From NCBI RefSeq assembly GCF_019130065.1, contig NZ_JAHSPG010000018.1, positions 310,001 to 374,000 of the forward strand: a stretch of DNA of 64,000 bases, read 5' to 3'. The notes under the pieces were generated by a model, which was given only the letters and a program-made list of their open reading frames with translations, did no database searches and was not told the DNA's origin. Shown here piece by piece: positions 52,270-61,679 of this stretch. The stretch is from Pinibacter aurantiacus. GTDB taxonomy: Bacteria; Bacteroidota; Bacteroidia; Chitinophagales; Chitinophagaceae. Both the position numbers and the translations under genes were made by a program. Position 1 is the stretch's first letter, and each line of letters starts with the position of its first letter.

Positions 52270-54612
52270 ATGCAAGCCCAAATAAAATTTACGCTCTGTT
52301 TTGCCTTTGTGTTGCTACTCGCTTCTGCCACCGCCCAAACATACACACGCGTCACAAACGGCATATCTCTCAACATCAACGGTATTACCACTGAAATCAC
52401 ATTCTTCAACAACAGCATCGTTCATGTCAAAAAATACCCGGTTGGTACAGTGGCCGAAACAAAAAGTTTCAGCGTTATTGGCAAACCAGAAAAATTAGCG
52501 GTTGCAATTACTGAAGGCAAAGATGCATTAGACATCCGAAGCAAGAATGTAAAAGTTGTCATTGATGCAAAGTCCGGCCAATTGAAATTTGGCAACAGTA
52601 CTGGCGCAGTTTTCCTGGAAGAGAATAGCAGCAGCTTTTCTCCGGTAAAAGATGGCAATGAAAATACTTTTAAGATCAAACAATCTTTCCATTTAGAACA
52701 AGACGAAGCAATCTACGGCTTTGGACAGTTTCAGAATGAGCGCATGAATCAACGCAACCAGCAGTTGTTGTTAAGGCAGGAAAACATGCGCATTGCCGTT
52801 CCTTTTTTTCAGTCAGTAAAAAATTACGGCATATTCTGGGACAATGCATCTGCAACGATTTTCAATGATGTTAGCAATATCGCCTCTTTGCAGTCTGAGA
52901 TAGGCAATTGCATCGATTATTATTTTATCAAAGCTGCAAATGCGGACAGCATCATTGCTCAATACCGTTTGTTGACAGGCGAAGCGCCGATGTTTCCAAA
53001 GTGGGTATTTGGCTATTGGCAAAGCAGGGAACGATATACAAGTCAAAATGAGTTGCTGGATGTTGTAAATCGCTATCGTGCCCTTAAAGTGCCGCTTGAT
53101 GGAATTGTACAGGATTGGCAATACTGGGGGGAAGACTGGGCAGACTGGAACGCTGTAAGATTTGGCAATCCGCGTTTTCCTGATCCGAAGAAAATGATTG
53201 ACAGCGTGCACAATTTGAATGCACACATCATTATTTCTGTTTGGCCATCTTTTGGTTACAAAACAAAAATTTATAAGGAGCTGGAAGAAAAAAACATGTT
53301 GTTCAACTTTAAGACATGGCCAGAGAAGGATGTAAAAGTGTATGATGCTTTTAATCCCGCTGCCCGCGACATTTACTGGAGCCACATGAAGAATGATATT
53401 TTTTCACTGGGCATGGATGGTTGGTGGCTCGATGCGACAGAGCCCGAAAAGGCCGGCCCAGATTCACTTATCGATGCGCAGGCTACCTACGCAGGATCCT
53501 TTAAAAAGGTGGGCAATGCTTTTCCTATTGCATCAACGGGTGGAGTGAGTGATCACCAAAAACAGTATACAAAAGACAAACGGGTTTTCATCTTAACACG
53601 CTCCGCTTTTGCCGGCCAACAGCGTTATGGAACGATGACATGGTCGGGTGACATCCAGGGAAGATGGGACGTGTTGCGTGCGCAGATTGCAACAGGCTGC
53701 AATCTTTCGCTCAGTGGCATTCCTTACTGGAACACAGATGTGGGAGGTTTTGTCACGAGCCCTAAATATCCTTTGGGCATAAAAGATCCGGCGTACCAGG
53801 AGTTGTATGTGCGTTGGTTCCAGTTTGGAACATTCTGCCCCATGTTGCGTTCACATGGCACAAATACTCCCCGCGAAATTTATCAACTTGGTAATCGCGG
53901 CGATTGGGCATTTGACGCGGTAGAAAAATATATCCATCTGCGATATCAGTTGTTGCCTTACATATACTCCAATGCTTGGCAGGTTACATCGCAACATTCA
54001 ACGATGATGCGTGCCCTTGCAATGGATTTTGCTTCCGATAAAAAAGTATGGGACATCGACAATCAATACATGTTTGGTAAATCATTGCTGGTTTGCCCGG
54101 TAACAGATTCTTTGTACACCAGCAGGGCAGAAGGCGCAGCCAAAACGGATTTCGGCAAGGTGAAAACAACTTCTGTGTATCTGCCGTCAGGCGGTGATTG
54201 GTTCGATTTCTGGACGGGTGAAAAAATGAAAGGCGGCCAGCAAATTTCAAAACAAACACCTATCGATGTTATTCCGGTGTTTGTAAAATCAGGAAGTATT
54301 TTGCCTGTTGCAGCTTCTAAACAATTTGCGTTAGAGCACGCGGATACAACGCTTGGGATACGTGTTTATGGAGGCACAGATGGTGACTTCACTTTGTATG
54401 AAGATGAAGGTGATAATTATAACTACGAGAAAGGTGTTTTTGCTACCATCACATTTAAGTGGAACAATGCAAAAAGTCGATTAGAAATTTCAGATCGTAA
54501 AGGAGAATTTCCAGGTATGTTGCAAACGAGAATTTTTAATATAAAGCTTGTTGGTAAAGACGAGGGAAAAGTGGTGAAGTATGATGGCAAGAGAGTGGTA
54601 GTACAGTTTTAA
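52270..54612 (+). CDS. Glycoside hydrolase family 31 (alpha-xylosidase/alpha-glucosidase type)
   Basis: A 780-residue exported protein (signal MQAQIKFTLCFAFVLLLASATAQ). N-terminal beta-sandwich (about 25-235; GFGQFQNERMNQRNQQLLLRQ), then the TIM barrel: FGYWQSRERYTSQNELLDVVNRYRALKVPLDGIVQDWQYWGEDWADW, nucleophile Asp388 in DGWWLDATEPE and acid/base Asp461 in TWSGDIQGRWD. C-terminal beta domains and DUF5110 (TLYEDEGDNYNYEKG) complete it. The segment FGYWQSRERYTSQNELLDVVNRYR and its QDWQYW are close in pattern to alpha-xylosidases of xyloglucan PULs, which supports but does not prove that use. Last gene of the forward PUL operon. Confidence 0.9.
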   Translation: MQAQIKFTLCFAFVLLLASATAQTYTRVTNGISLNINGITTEITFFNNSIVHVKKYPVGTVAETKSFSVIGKPEKLAVAITEGKDALDIRSKNVKVVIDAKSGQLKFGNSTGAVFLEENSSSFSPVKDGNENTFKIKQSFHLEQDEAIYGFGQFQNERMNQRNQQLLLRQENMRIAVPFFQSVKNYGIFWDNASATIFNDVSNIASLQSEIGNCIDYYFIKAANADSIIAQYRLLTGEAPMFPKWVFGYWQSRERYTSQNELLDVVNRYRALKVPLDGIVQDWQYWGEDWADWNAVRFGNPRFPDPKKMIDSVHNLNAHIIISVWPSFGYKTKIYKELEEKNMLFNFKTWPEKDVKVYDAFNPAARDIYWSHMKNDIFSLGMDGWWLDATEPEKAGPDSLIDAQATYAGSFKKVGNAFPIASTGGVSDHQKQYTKDKRVFILTRSAFAGQQRYGTMTWSGDIQGRWDVLRAQIATGCNLSLSGIPYWNTDVGGFVTSPKYPLGIKDPAYQELYVRWFQFGTFCPMLRSHGTNTPREIYQLGNRGDWAFDAVEKYIHLRYQLLPYIYSNAWQVTSQHSTMMRALAMDFASDKKVWDIDNQYMFGKSLLVCPVTDSLYTSRAEGAAKTDFGKVKTTSVYLPSGGDWFDFWTGEKMKGGQQISKQTPIDVIPVFVKSGSILPVAASKQFALEHADTTLGIRVYGGTDGDFTLYEDEGDNYNYEKGVFATITFKWNNAKSRLEISDRKGEFPGMLQTRIFNIKLVGKDEGKVVKYDGKRVVVQF

Positions 54613-54614
54613 AG

Positions 54615-54707
54615 CCTTAGTGAATCTTGTGTCCTTAGTGCCTTAATGGTAAATATTTCGAAGTTTTTTTCACCACTAAGACACTAAGGGCACTAAGTTG
54701 CACTAAG
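54615..54707. repeat. Inverted repeat of the CACTAAG family, copy 3 (opposite orientation)
   Basis: Left arm 54615-54651 has CTTAGTG words and right arm 54671-54707 has CACTAAG words, the reverse order of copies 1 and 2. It lies just after the GH31 stop, facing the convergent regulator gene, so a terminator role is likely. It is followed by ATCAGTGT words (54735-54778). Confidence 0.87.
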
Positions 54708-54780
54708 AAAATCCGATAAGCATGATCGCCAATAGATCAGTGTAAATCAGTCGAATCAGTGTCATCAGTGTGCCAACTTG

Positions 54781-57696
54781 CTACTCACCAACCATCGCCA
54801 AAAAATCAAACAGCCCTGTTTCATTTGGCAGATCAAGTTTTTTACGCAAGCGATAGCGACTTGTTTCTACTCCACGAATAGAAATGTTTAGCAGATTTGC
54901 AATTTCCTTGGATGAAAGATTGATGCGCAAATACGCACACAGCTTGAGATCTGTTGCTGTCAACTGCGGATGTTTGTCCTTCAGCGTTTTCAGAAAGTCG
55001 TTGTTCACCTTGTCAAAATAATTCGCAAAGCGATCCCAGTCGTCATCCGTCTCGAGTTGGTCATTGATCAGCTTAATAATTTTGCGAACGCGTTTTGATT
55101 CTTTTTCCAACTCCAGTTCTTTCAGTGGGACAAGTTCTTCCTTAATTTTGTTAAGCACTTCTCGCTTTTGCAATAACGTCATCGTGTTGGACGCAAGCTC
55201 TGTGTTCTTATGCGCTACTTCCGCTTCCAGTTTTTCATTTCGAAGTTGTATGATCTCTCTCTCATTTTTTTCAAGAGCCCGCTGGTGTTCGAATTGAAGG
55301 CGTTCTTGTTCCGCCTCGTGTTGCTCTTGTTGCTTTTGCAATTTTATCTTTTGATTCAGTAAATACTTTTGCTGTTGTCTTTTGTAGAACCAATAGATCA
55401 CATAGGCAAACAATAAAATATACACCAGGTATGCCACAATCGTTCTGTACCATGGTGGCAGAACAGTAAATGAGAAAGAACTCACCGGCGAGAGATTTCC
55501 TAAATCATCCTTTGCCTTTACTTCGAAGGTGTAATCGCCGGAAGGCAGATTGGTATAGCTTTTTTCAGCCTTCTTCGACCATGGCGACCACTCACTTTCA
55601 AAGCCTTTTAAACGGCAACTGTAAGCGGCCTCCTGCACAAAGATGGGTGATGAAAATTCGAAATGAACTGAATTGTATTTGTAAGAAATATTCTGTGAAA
55701 ACTTAATTGTCTCGGCAGACGTAGCAGTGTCTTTCAACGACAGGTAACCACCAAAGATCAGGCTGTCTGTTTTGTTTGATGCTGTTATTTGCCTTAACAG
55801 TATACTTACGGAACGCTTGTTGTGCTTGTATTTTTCGTAATTCACATTATAGAAACCCTCTTCACTTCCAATCAGAACATTGTTGTTGTTGTAAGGGTAA
55901 ATGAATTCTTCTCCGTTCGTCATCGTAACATTGTTGAGCTCTGGAATGTATACGAGTTTTGGATGGCCGGGATTGCTGCAATCAATAACACCGGGCTTTT
56001 TGTCTTGCACGAACCAGATGTTTTGATAACCGTCTTCTTTTAAGTAAGACACGCTGGCATTGCCAAAAATCTTTGTGAAGAAGTCGGATCTTTTAAAATT
56101 ATCTATCGTTGGATCATACTCGAAAATGCCTTTGCCACTGGTTAGTATAATTTTTCCCAGAACATTAAAAACGTGGTTATGATTCTCTGATAATATTTTG
56201 TTCTTATCATCGTAAAGTTTATTCTGTGGCATACCTGCCGAATCAAAATAAATTCTGTACAATCCTTTGTAAGGATGTGCGGCCCAGATGATGTTTCCTT
56301 CAACAGCTATGAATTTCGCGGATTCAAAATGTGTGTGTTGTTTCTTGTTTACAAACTTTCCATTCTCATAACTATAGAGATTGATGCCATTGTATGTGCC
56401 TGCAAGCATAAGAGGAGCGGGCGTTTGCGAGCCCAATGTTCTGAATAACCAAAAGCCTGTTGTCTCATCAAGCGGTGAAGCGGTATTGCCATTCACAATA
56501 TAAGCGCCTTCATTGTGGCTGATCATCAAATGATCATTTACTACGTTCATACCCCATACCTGTCCGGGACTTTTTTCTACAATACTAAACGGCCCTGCTG
56601 TTTCATTCAGTTGATCAGGATTTTGCAGGGGCGCTCTATACACACCGGTAGCGGTGCCGAGGTACAAACTGTTTTTATAAACAATGGCTGCATAACCGGG
56701 GCTTCTGTTTTCGTTGTCAGGATTAATGTGTGTGATGGCATTGTCGTGTGCAATAAGATCGATGCCATTGTCGAGACCGAGCCATAGATTTTTATCCCTG
56801 TCTGCAAAAACATACATGATATTGTTTTTCTGCAAACCATCTTTCTTGGTCAGGTGCTGTACTATTTTTCCCTGGCTATTCATAATGTACAAGCCACTGA
56901 GGTTCGTTGCCAATGCCGTAAGGTTGGCATCTAAAACACAGGCCGAGTAAAGGTTTTCCTGGCTTATAGAAGCGATATCCGGAGAACTGAATTTTTGAAT
57001 GTCTTTATCGCGGATGGTATACAAACCATTTTTCAATGTTGTTATCAGCGATGTGTTTCCTGTAAAATCTGTGATGGCTTTTACGACAGTATTATGCCCT
57101 TTAAAATCTTCACCATGCGGAAGAGGTATCCATTTTCCATCTGAAAAATATACGAGGCCCATTTCAAACTGCTCTGCAACAAGCATGTTTCTTGTTGTTC
57201 CCAGGAAGCCCCAGTTAATGCTTTCGTATGCTTTGATGGTATTGTTGTGCAGCCAGAATATTCTTTTTGCAGAGCGGAAAAAAATATCGTCGCCCCATTT
57301 TATGACATTCCAAACATCGGTGAACTCATTTTCCTTTGGAGGGATAATGCTTTTAAAAGAATGATAGGAGAGTGTGTTGGTGTTATCGAAATAGAAATAA
57401 CCAAATTCTTGCTGGCCGCCCACGTAGATCTTTTCATCATCGATCATTAATGAACGGACAATGCTTTTATTGGGAAGTTGGTAGGTGTTCCAGTAAGTGC
57501 CATCGTATACAAGCAAGCCATCGTCGTTGGCGAAATACATAATGCCACGTTTGTCTTGCGCAATGCAGCGTGTTTGTTTCCCAGCTTCATAAACCTGTTT
57601 GGAGAAATTGGTAATGGACGGAACACCAATCTGGTTTTGGGCAAAGATTATCGTTGCAAAAAACAGCAACAGTATTGTCGTCAGTATCTTCCTCAT
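54781..57696 (-). CDS. Membrane-spanning one-component regulator: propeller sensor, Y_Y_Y domain, LuxR-type HTH
   Basis: A 971-residue protein. Signal peptide to about residue 19, then a large periplasmic propeller of Reg_prop repeats (GKQTRCIAQDKRGIMYFANDDGLLVYDG; KNNIMYVFADRDKNLWLGLDNGIDLI) and a Y_Y_Y domain (ISYKYNSVHFEFSSPIFVQEAAYSCRLKGFESEWSPWSKKAEKSYTNLPSGDYTFEVKAKDDLG). One transmembrane helix at about 751-770 leads to a long coiled coil (773-880) and a C-terminal helix-turn-helix (about 909-960: LTATDLKLCAYLRINLSSKEIANLLNISIRGVETSRYRLRKKL). It has no kinase or receiver domain, so it would bind sugar outside and DNA inside on one chain. It is the likely regulator of the adjacent PUL. 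Confidence 0.87.
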   Translation of the reverse strand: MRKILTTILLLFFATIIFAQNQIGVPSITNFSKQVYEAGKQTRCIAQDKRGIMYFANDDGLLVYDGTYWNTYQLPNKSIVRSLMIDDEKIYVGGQQEFGYFYFDNTNTLSYHSFKSIIPPKENEFTDVWNVIKWGDDIFFRSAKRIFWLHNNTIKAYESINWGFLGTTRNMLVAEQFEMGLVYFSDGKWIPLPHGEDFKGHNTVVKAITDFTGNTSLITTLKNGLYTIRDKDIQKFSSPDIASISQENLYSACVLDANLTALATNLSGLYIMNSQGKIVQHLTKKDGLQKNNIMYVFADRDKNLWLGLDNGIDLIAHDNAITHINPDNENRSPGYAAIVYKNSLYLGTATGVYRAPLQNPDQLNETAGPFSIVEKSPGQVWGMNVVNDHLMISHNEGAYIVNGNTASPLDETTGFWLFRTLGSQTPAPLMLAGTYNGINLYSYENGKFVNKKQHTHFESAKFIAVEGNIIWAAHPYKGLYRIYFDSAGMPQNKLYDDKNKILSENHNHVFNVLGKIILTSGKGIFEYDPTIDNFKRSDFFTKIFGNASVSYLKEDGYQNIWFVQDKKPGVIDCSNPGHPKLVYIPELNNVTMTNGEEFIYPYNNNNVLIGSEEGFYNVNYEKYKHNKRSVSILLRQITASNKTDSLIFGGYLSLKDTATSAETIKFSQNISYKYNSVHFEFSSPIFVQEAAYSCRLKGFESEWSPWSKKAEKSYTNLPSGDYTFEVKAKDDLGNLSPVSSFSFTVLPPWYRTIVAYLVYILLFAYVIYWFYKRQQQKYLLNQKIKLQKQQEQHEAEQERLQFEHQRALEKNEREIIQLRNEKLEAEVAHKNTELASNTMTLLQKREVLNKIKEELVPLKELELEKESKRVRKIIKLINDQLETDDDWDRFANYFDKVNNDFLKTLKDKHPQLTATDLKLCAYLRINLSSKEIANLLNISIRGVETSRYRLRKKLDLPNETGLFDFLAMVGE

Positions 57697-57770
57697 CAGC
57701 GAAGCAATCAGTTGGTTAAAACGTAAATATAAAAGGTGTTTCGTGGATTTTGAATGACATTAAAAAAAAA

Positions 57771-57849
57771 AATTGCTGAACGCTTAATGCTTAACGCCTA
57801 ACGCAACGGCGGCATATTGGCGTTAAGCGTTAGGCGTTCAGCATTAGGC
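57771..57849. repeat. Inverted repeat of the GCTTAATGC family, copy 2
   Basis: ACGCTTAATGCTTAACGCCTAACGC-like left arm (57778-57803) and a right arm of reverse-complement words (57820-57847) enclose about 17 bases. It lies between the GH5 gene and the regulator gene, both on the minus strand, and reaches the GH5 stop at 57850. Same word family as 3439-3500. Confidence 0.8.
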
Positions 57850-59604
57850 CTATTTCTTCACTTCAAACTGCAGGTCTTTTAAATTAAACCCGCCTTCATT
57901 TATTATTAACCTTAGAGCATGTTTGCCTTTGCTAAGATTGACTTTGCCAAGCTCAACAGCCTGCCAGCTTGTAGAAGCCGGTATTTTCGCGTTTGCAATT
58001 GTGTTTTTACCGTCAATGCTCAGGCTCACATTTCCTTTATCGGTTGCGGAGATAACGTTTATATGCAAGGAATAATTTCCCGCTTTGGAAACGTCGATTG
58101 TGTATTGTAACCATTCGCCTGCTTCTGTGCTTCCTACGTAATAGTTTTTCGCGTCTGCTGAATCCCGGAAAATGTCCACGCCGTCATTGCGGAAACTTCT
58201 TCCACGATTGCCGCCACGGCTGCCTTTAGAAACATGGTAGTCAGCGGTGTCGTTGTCAAAATATGCGATGCCGTTTCTTCCCAGGTCATATTCCGCAGCA
58301 TTTATCACAGCACCATTCGATACATTATGAGTTTTGAACGGAACTGCGCCTTCGCTAAATGGCTGCCTGAACATCGCGTCTATTACATCTGTGTGAACAA
58401 CGGTGTTACCCGCTTTGGATGCAGTTGCCAGTTTTATCAAACCGTTGTAGGCCTCTGTAGCGTCCGGTTTTGCACCATTTCCATTTATATAACTAACGAC
58501 TTTGTCATAATCTGGATTTGATTTGATTTCTTCCGGATTGTTGTTGCCGATTTTTTTCAGCGGCCACCAAGCCCAGCCTATGTTTTGGGATTCCATTAAC
58601 CTGATCGCTTCTGCGTACCAAACATTTGAGTTTTCACCCGTTTCCCCGATCCATATGGGTACATTGTATTTGCTCCGGGCGTCAAGCATATGTTTGATGG
58701 AATTTACATCATTGTGGTTCCAGTATTTGTGAAAACTCAACACCATGTTATTGTCCCACGTGGGCAAAATGCCGTTGTAATTGTTACCCCAGCCGTTCCC
58801 TTCAATGATCACGATGTGTTTTTGATCCACTTCGCGAATGGCTTTGGTAATATCCTGCATCAGTTTTTTCAGCGGAACATTGTGCTGTTCTTTGGTGCCG
58901 TTCTTGTCGTTGGCAAGGTCATCAAAGCCCCAGTTTGGCTCGTTAATGATGTCATAACCACCGATCCACGGCTCATTTTTGTAGCGGTCTGCCAGTTTTT
59001 TCCAGAGGGCGATCATCTTCTGCTGGTTCGCTTCACTTTCCCACAAAGAAGGTTTGGACCCATCGCGGTCGGAAATGTTGAGGTCATTGCCTTGCCCTCC
59101 AGGCGCTGCGTGGAGGTCGAGAATCAGGTACATTTGATTGGCCTTGCACCATGCAAGCAAACTGTCCGTGAGTGTAAAACCTTTGGTGAGCCATGTATTT
59201 TCGCCCGGTGTTTTTTCCTGCTCCACTGGCAGGGTGTAAAGATTGTAATGCATTGGCAGGCGGATAGAATTGAAACCCCACTTTTTCAGGGAATCGACAT
59301 CTGCTTTGGTTGTATGATTGGCGAGCCAGGCATCATAAAATTCATTTGTTTTTTCGGCTCCGATCAGTGATTCGATCTTTGCTTTGATCAGGTGTTGCTG
59401 ACCTTCTTTGTTAACGCGCAACATATAGCCTTCCTGCAGCATCCAGCCGCCGAGGCCAATGCCGCGTAGCAAAACATTTTCTCCTTTTTCATTTACGATA
59501 CGTTGATTGTCGGCTTTCAAAAATCCCTGTGCGGAACTTTTTGCATTCAAAGCTGCTACGGCTAAGGCAATGCATAAGGGTTTGTGTAACTTTTTGGCTA
59601 GCAT
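57850..59604 (-). CDS. Glycoside hydrolase family 5 with C-terminal CBM6-like domain
   Basis: A 584-residue exported protein (signal ending AKSSAQ, about residue 26). The GH5 TIM barrel is at about 28-400: RGIGLGGWMLQEGYM, KKWGFNSIRLPMHYN, LILDLHAAPGGQGND, acid/base Glu222 in IINEPNWG and nucleophile Glu321 in WIGETGEN. A CBM6-like beta-sandwich (about 455-584: YDLGRNGIAYFDNDTADYHVSKGS, AGEWLQYTIDVSKAGNYSLHINV, GKHALRLIINEGGFNLKDLQFEV) follows. It would cut the backbone of a beta-glucan or related chain. Subfamily and linkage are not determined. The ATG at 59604 is chosen at the signal peptide. It precedes the regulator and may share its transcript. Confidence 0.88.
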   Translation of the reverse strand: MLAKKLHKPLCIALAVAALNAKSSAQGFLKADNQRIVNEKGENVLLRGIGLGGWMLQEGYMLRVNKEGQQHLIKAKIESLIGAEKTNEFYDAWLANHTTKADVDSLKKWGFNSIRLPMHYNLYTLPVEQEKTPGENTWLTKGFTLTDSLLAWCKANQMYLILDLHAAPGGQGNDLNISDRDGSKPSLWESEANQQKMIALWKKLADRYKNEPWIGGYDIINEPNWGFDDLANDKNGTKEQHNVPLKKLMQDITKAIREVDQKHIVIIEGNGWGNNYNGILPTWDNNMVLSFHKYWNHNDVNSIKHMLDARSKYNVPIWIGETGENSNVWYAEAIRLMESQNIGWAWWPLKKIGNNNPEEIKSNPDYDKVVSYINGNGAKPDATEAYNGLIKLATASKAGNTVVHTDVIDAMFRQPFSEGAVPFKTHNVSNGAVINAAEYDLGRNGIAYFDNDTADYHVSKGSRGGNRGRSFRNDGVDIFRDSADAKNYYVGSTEAGEWLQYTIDVSKAGNYSLHINVISATDKGNVSLSIDGKNTIANAKIPASTSWQAVELGKVNLSKGKHALRLIINEGGFNLKDLQFEVKK

Positions 59605-59695
59605 AATGCGCTTTATGTGGTTTTGTATAAATGTAGGGGCAGCTGGAGAATTTTGGCTTTTTGGCAGTACTTCAATCATTCGTCAATCGAAAGAT

Positions 59696-59766
59696 GTACG
59701 GCGTACGGTGTACGAAATACTTGACAATCGGGCATCGAGATGAATTTCGTACACCGTACATCGTAC
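59696..59766. repeat. Inverted repeat of GTACG words upstream of the GH5 gene
   Basis: Left arm 59696-59718 (GTACGGCGTACGGTGTACG onward) and right arm 59744-59766 (ATTTCGTACACCGTACATCG onward) are near-perfect reverse complements with a 25-base loop. It lies between the divergent GH5 and DUF2092 genes, where terminators are not expected, so it may belong to the promoter region or be a mobile repeat. Confidence 0.8.
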
Positions 59767-59914
59767 TTCGTACATGGCACCTACGCCCTGCAGGCCAAAA
59801 TTTTCCCGATCCCACAACTTCTTGTTCTCAAATCTGTATTATAAAGAGCATGTTTTTCCCAAATGATACTCTCGGTTTTCAAAAAACTATTTAATGGTGT
59901 TTAAACCTCACGGT

Positions 59915-60649
59915 ATGAAAGCAATATTTATCGGTTCTTTTTTGGCGCTGTTTTTTGTAAATGGTTATGCTCAAAAGAAACAGCAGGATACATTGGCGAT
60001 ACTTATCATCGACCGGATGAGTGATGTGATCGGCGACCTGGAGTCCTGCAGTTTTAAGCTGAATGCTGCGATCGACGACTGGGATCCGTCCTACGGGTTG
60101 GTAAAACACTTTACTAATTATGAAGTCTATTTGTCCGGCCAGTCGAAAATGATGGTGAATGTCCATGGCATTCATGGTCACCGGCAGTTTTTGTACAATG
60201 GCGATCAGCTGGCTTATTATTCTTATGACGAAAACAACTATGGCATGATAAAAACACCGGGCACATCGATACAGATGATCGATAGTCTGCATAAGATGTA
60301 TGACTTTGATTTCCCGGCCGGCGATTTTTTCTATCCGGCCTTTACTGACGACCTGCTCGAAAGCGCAGACTCTGTTAATTATTTGGGTATGGTTAAGATA
60401 AATGACAAAGAATATTTTCATGTTATGGCAGTTTCAAAAGATGTCAACCTACAGTTCTGGATAAGCAACGATGCTTATAACCTTCCTGCCAAATTTTCCA
60501 TTACTTATAAGAACAAAGAGGGAACACCGCAATATGTAGCGTCATTTTCCGATTGGCAGATCAATCCTGCGCTACCCAACGCTATGTTTGATTTTCAGCC
60601 GCCACCCGGTGCTTCGCAAGTGAGAATCATGGCAAAAAATGAAAAATGA
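59915..60649 (+). CDS. Exported DUF2092 family protein
   Basis: A 244-residue protein with signal peptide MKAIFIGSFLALFFVNGYAQ; this ATG is chosen over one 21 bases upstream. The pattern is that of DUF2092: LIIDRMSDVIGDLESCSFKLNAAIDDWDPSYGLVKHF, MMVNVHGIHGHRQFLYNGDQLAYYSYDENNYGMIKTPGTSIQMIDSL, YDFDFPAGDFFYPAFTDDLL and PAKFSITYKNKEGTPQYVASFSDWQINPALPNAMFDFQPPPGA. The fold is LolA-like, so it may bind a hydrophobic ligand in the periplasm. The next gene (DUF6515) starts 22 bases after its stop, a recurrent partnership. Confidence 0.83.
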   Translation: MKAIFIGSFLALFFVNGYAQKKQQDTLAILIIDRMSDVIGDLESCSFKLNAAIDDWDPSYGLVKHFTNYEVYLSGQSKMMVNVHGIHGHRQFLYNGDQLAYYSYDENNYGMIKTPGTSIQMIDSLHKMYDFDFPAGDFFYPAFTDDLLESADSVNYLGMVKINDKEYFHVMAVSKDVNLQFWISNDAYNLPAKFSITYKNKEGTPQYVASFSDWQINPALPNAMFDFQPPPGASQVRIMAKNEK

Positions 60650-60671
60650 TAAACTGATTAAACCAACGATT

Positions 60672-61679
60672 ATGAACACTAAAAAATATCTCTATAATAG
60701 CTCTCTTTTTGTTTTTCTGATGCTGGTTGTGTGTATTGATGCCGGTGCACAACGTATGGGACATGGAGCTTCCCAGCGTGCAATGGGCGGAGGTGGAAAC
60801 AGAGGTGGAGGCGGTGGTGGTGGAGGATTTCATGGTGGCGGAAACAACCATTCCATCAATGGCGGAAGTGTAAAGTCACAAGACAGAAATGTGCGCACCA
60901 ATCCTTCGACCGGTAACCTTTCCGGTGCGAACAACAGAATGGACAACAACAACAATCGCCCTAATAACAACGTCAATAATAATATCAATAACAATAAAAG
61001 CAGGGACAACAAAAGCAACAACAAAAACAGTGGCAATACACGCAACAGCAATAACAAAAGCATTAACAACAGCGGAAATACCGTTAATATTAACGTTGAT
61101 AACAGCAGAAATGTAGTAAACAACCGCAATACGGTAGTACGTAGAAACAATATCAATACCTATCATCGTCCGCCTTACGCTTATGGAGGAAGAAGATATT
61201 ATTGCTATCACCCTTACGTTTACCATCCTTATCGTCCTTTTTACTGGGGACCGGTTTGGCACCCATGGGGATTTTTTGTGGCAGCACTGGCTACCACAGC
61301 TATTATAGTAGCAGTAGAAAATGAAAAATATCAATATGACCAGGGTGTGTGGTATTCACAAAGCAGTGGTGGGTACACAGTAGTGCAGGCGCCTGTTGGT
61401 GGAACGATAACGACGATCCCAAGCGGGGCGCAAACGGTCGTCGTCAATAACACGACCAATTATTACTATGGAGGCGCCTACTATGAAAAATCAGGCTCAC
61501 AGTATAAGGTGGTTGCTCCGCCTGCAGGAGCCGTGGTAGACAATCTTCCGGAAGGTGGCGAGGAAGTAAAAATAGGTGACCAGACCTATGTGAAAATTGG
61601 CGAAACTTATTACCAGCCAGTACAGGTGGACGGCAAACCGAAGTACGAAGTGACGCAAGTGGAAGAGGGGGACAAATAA
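60672..61679 (+). CDS. DUF6515 family protein with Gly- and Asn-rich region
   Basis: A 335-residue exported protein (signal to about residue 26, ending AGAQ; start 60672 chosen at the signal peptide). The N-terminal third is Gly- then Asn-rich (GGGGNRGGGGGGGGFHGGG; NNNNRPNNNVNNNINNNKSR) and likely disordered. A hydrophobic stretch (GFFVAALATTAIIVAVE) follows a Tyr/His/Pro-rich segment (YYCYHPYVYHPYRPFYWGP). The C-terminal part has repeated strands with YYYGGAYYEKSGSQYKVVAPPAGAVVDNLPEGGE and GDQTYVKIGETYYQPV, the DUF6515 pattern. Probably an envelope protein; function unknown. Paired with the DUF2092 gene. Confidence 0.82.
   Translation: MNTKKYLYNSSLFVFLMLVVCIDAGAQRMGHGASQRAMGGGGNRGGGGGGGGFHGGGNNHSINGGSVKSQDRNVRTNPSTGNLSGANNRMDNNNNRPNNNVNNNINNNKSRDNKSNNKNSGNTRNSNNKSINNSGNTVNINVDNSRNVVNNRNTVVRRNNINTYHRPPYAYGGRRYYCYHPYVYHPYRPFYWGPVWHPWGFFVAALATTAIIVAVENEKYQYDQGVWYSQSSGGYTVVQAPVGGTITTIPSGAQTVVVNNTTNYYYGGAYYEKSGSQYKVVAPPAGAVVDNLPEGGEEVKIGDQTYVKIGETYYQPVQVDGKPKYEVTQVEEGDK

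Noticed and set aside
60830-61156. Antisense Leu-rich open frame opposite the Asn-rich part of the DUF6515 gene
   Set aside because: It is the complement of AAC/AAT-rich codons, giving Leu/Val runs, and has no start context or independent signal.
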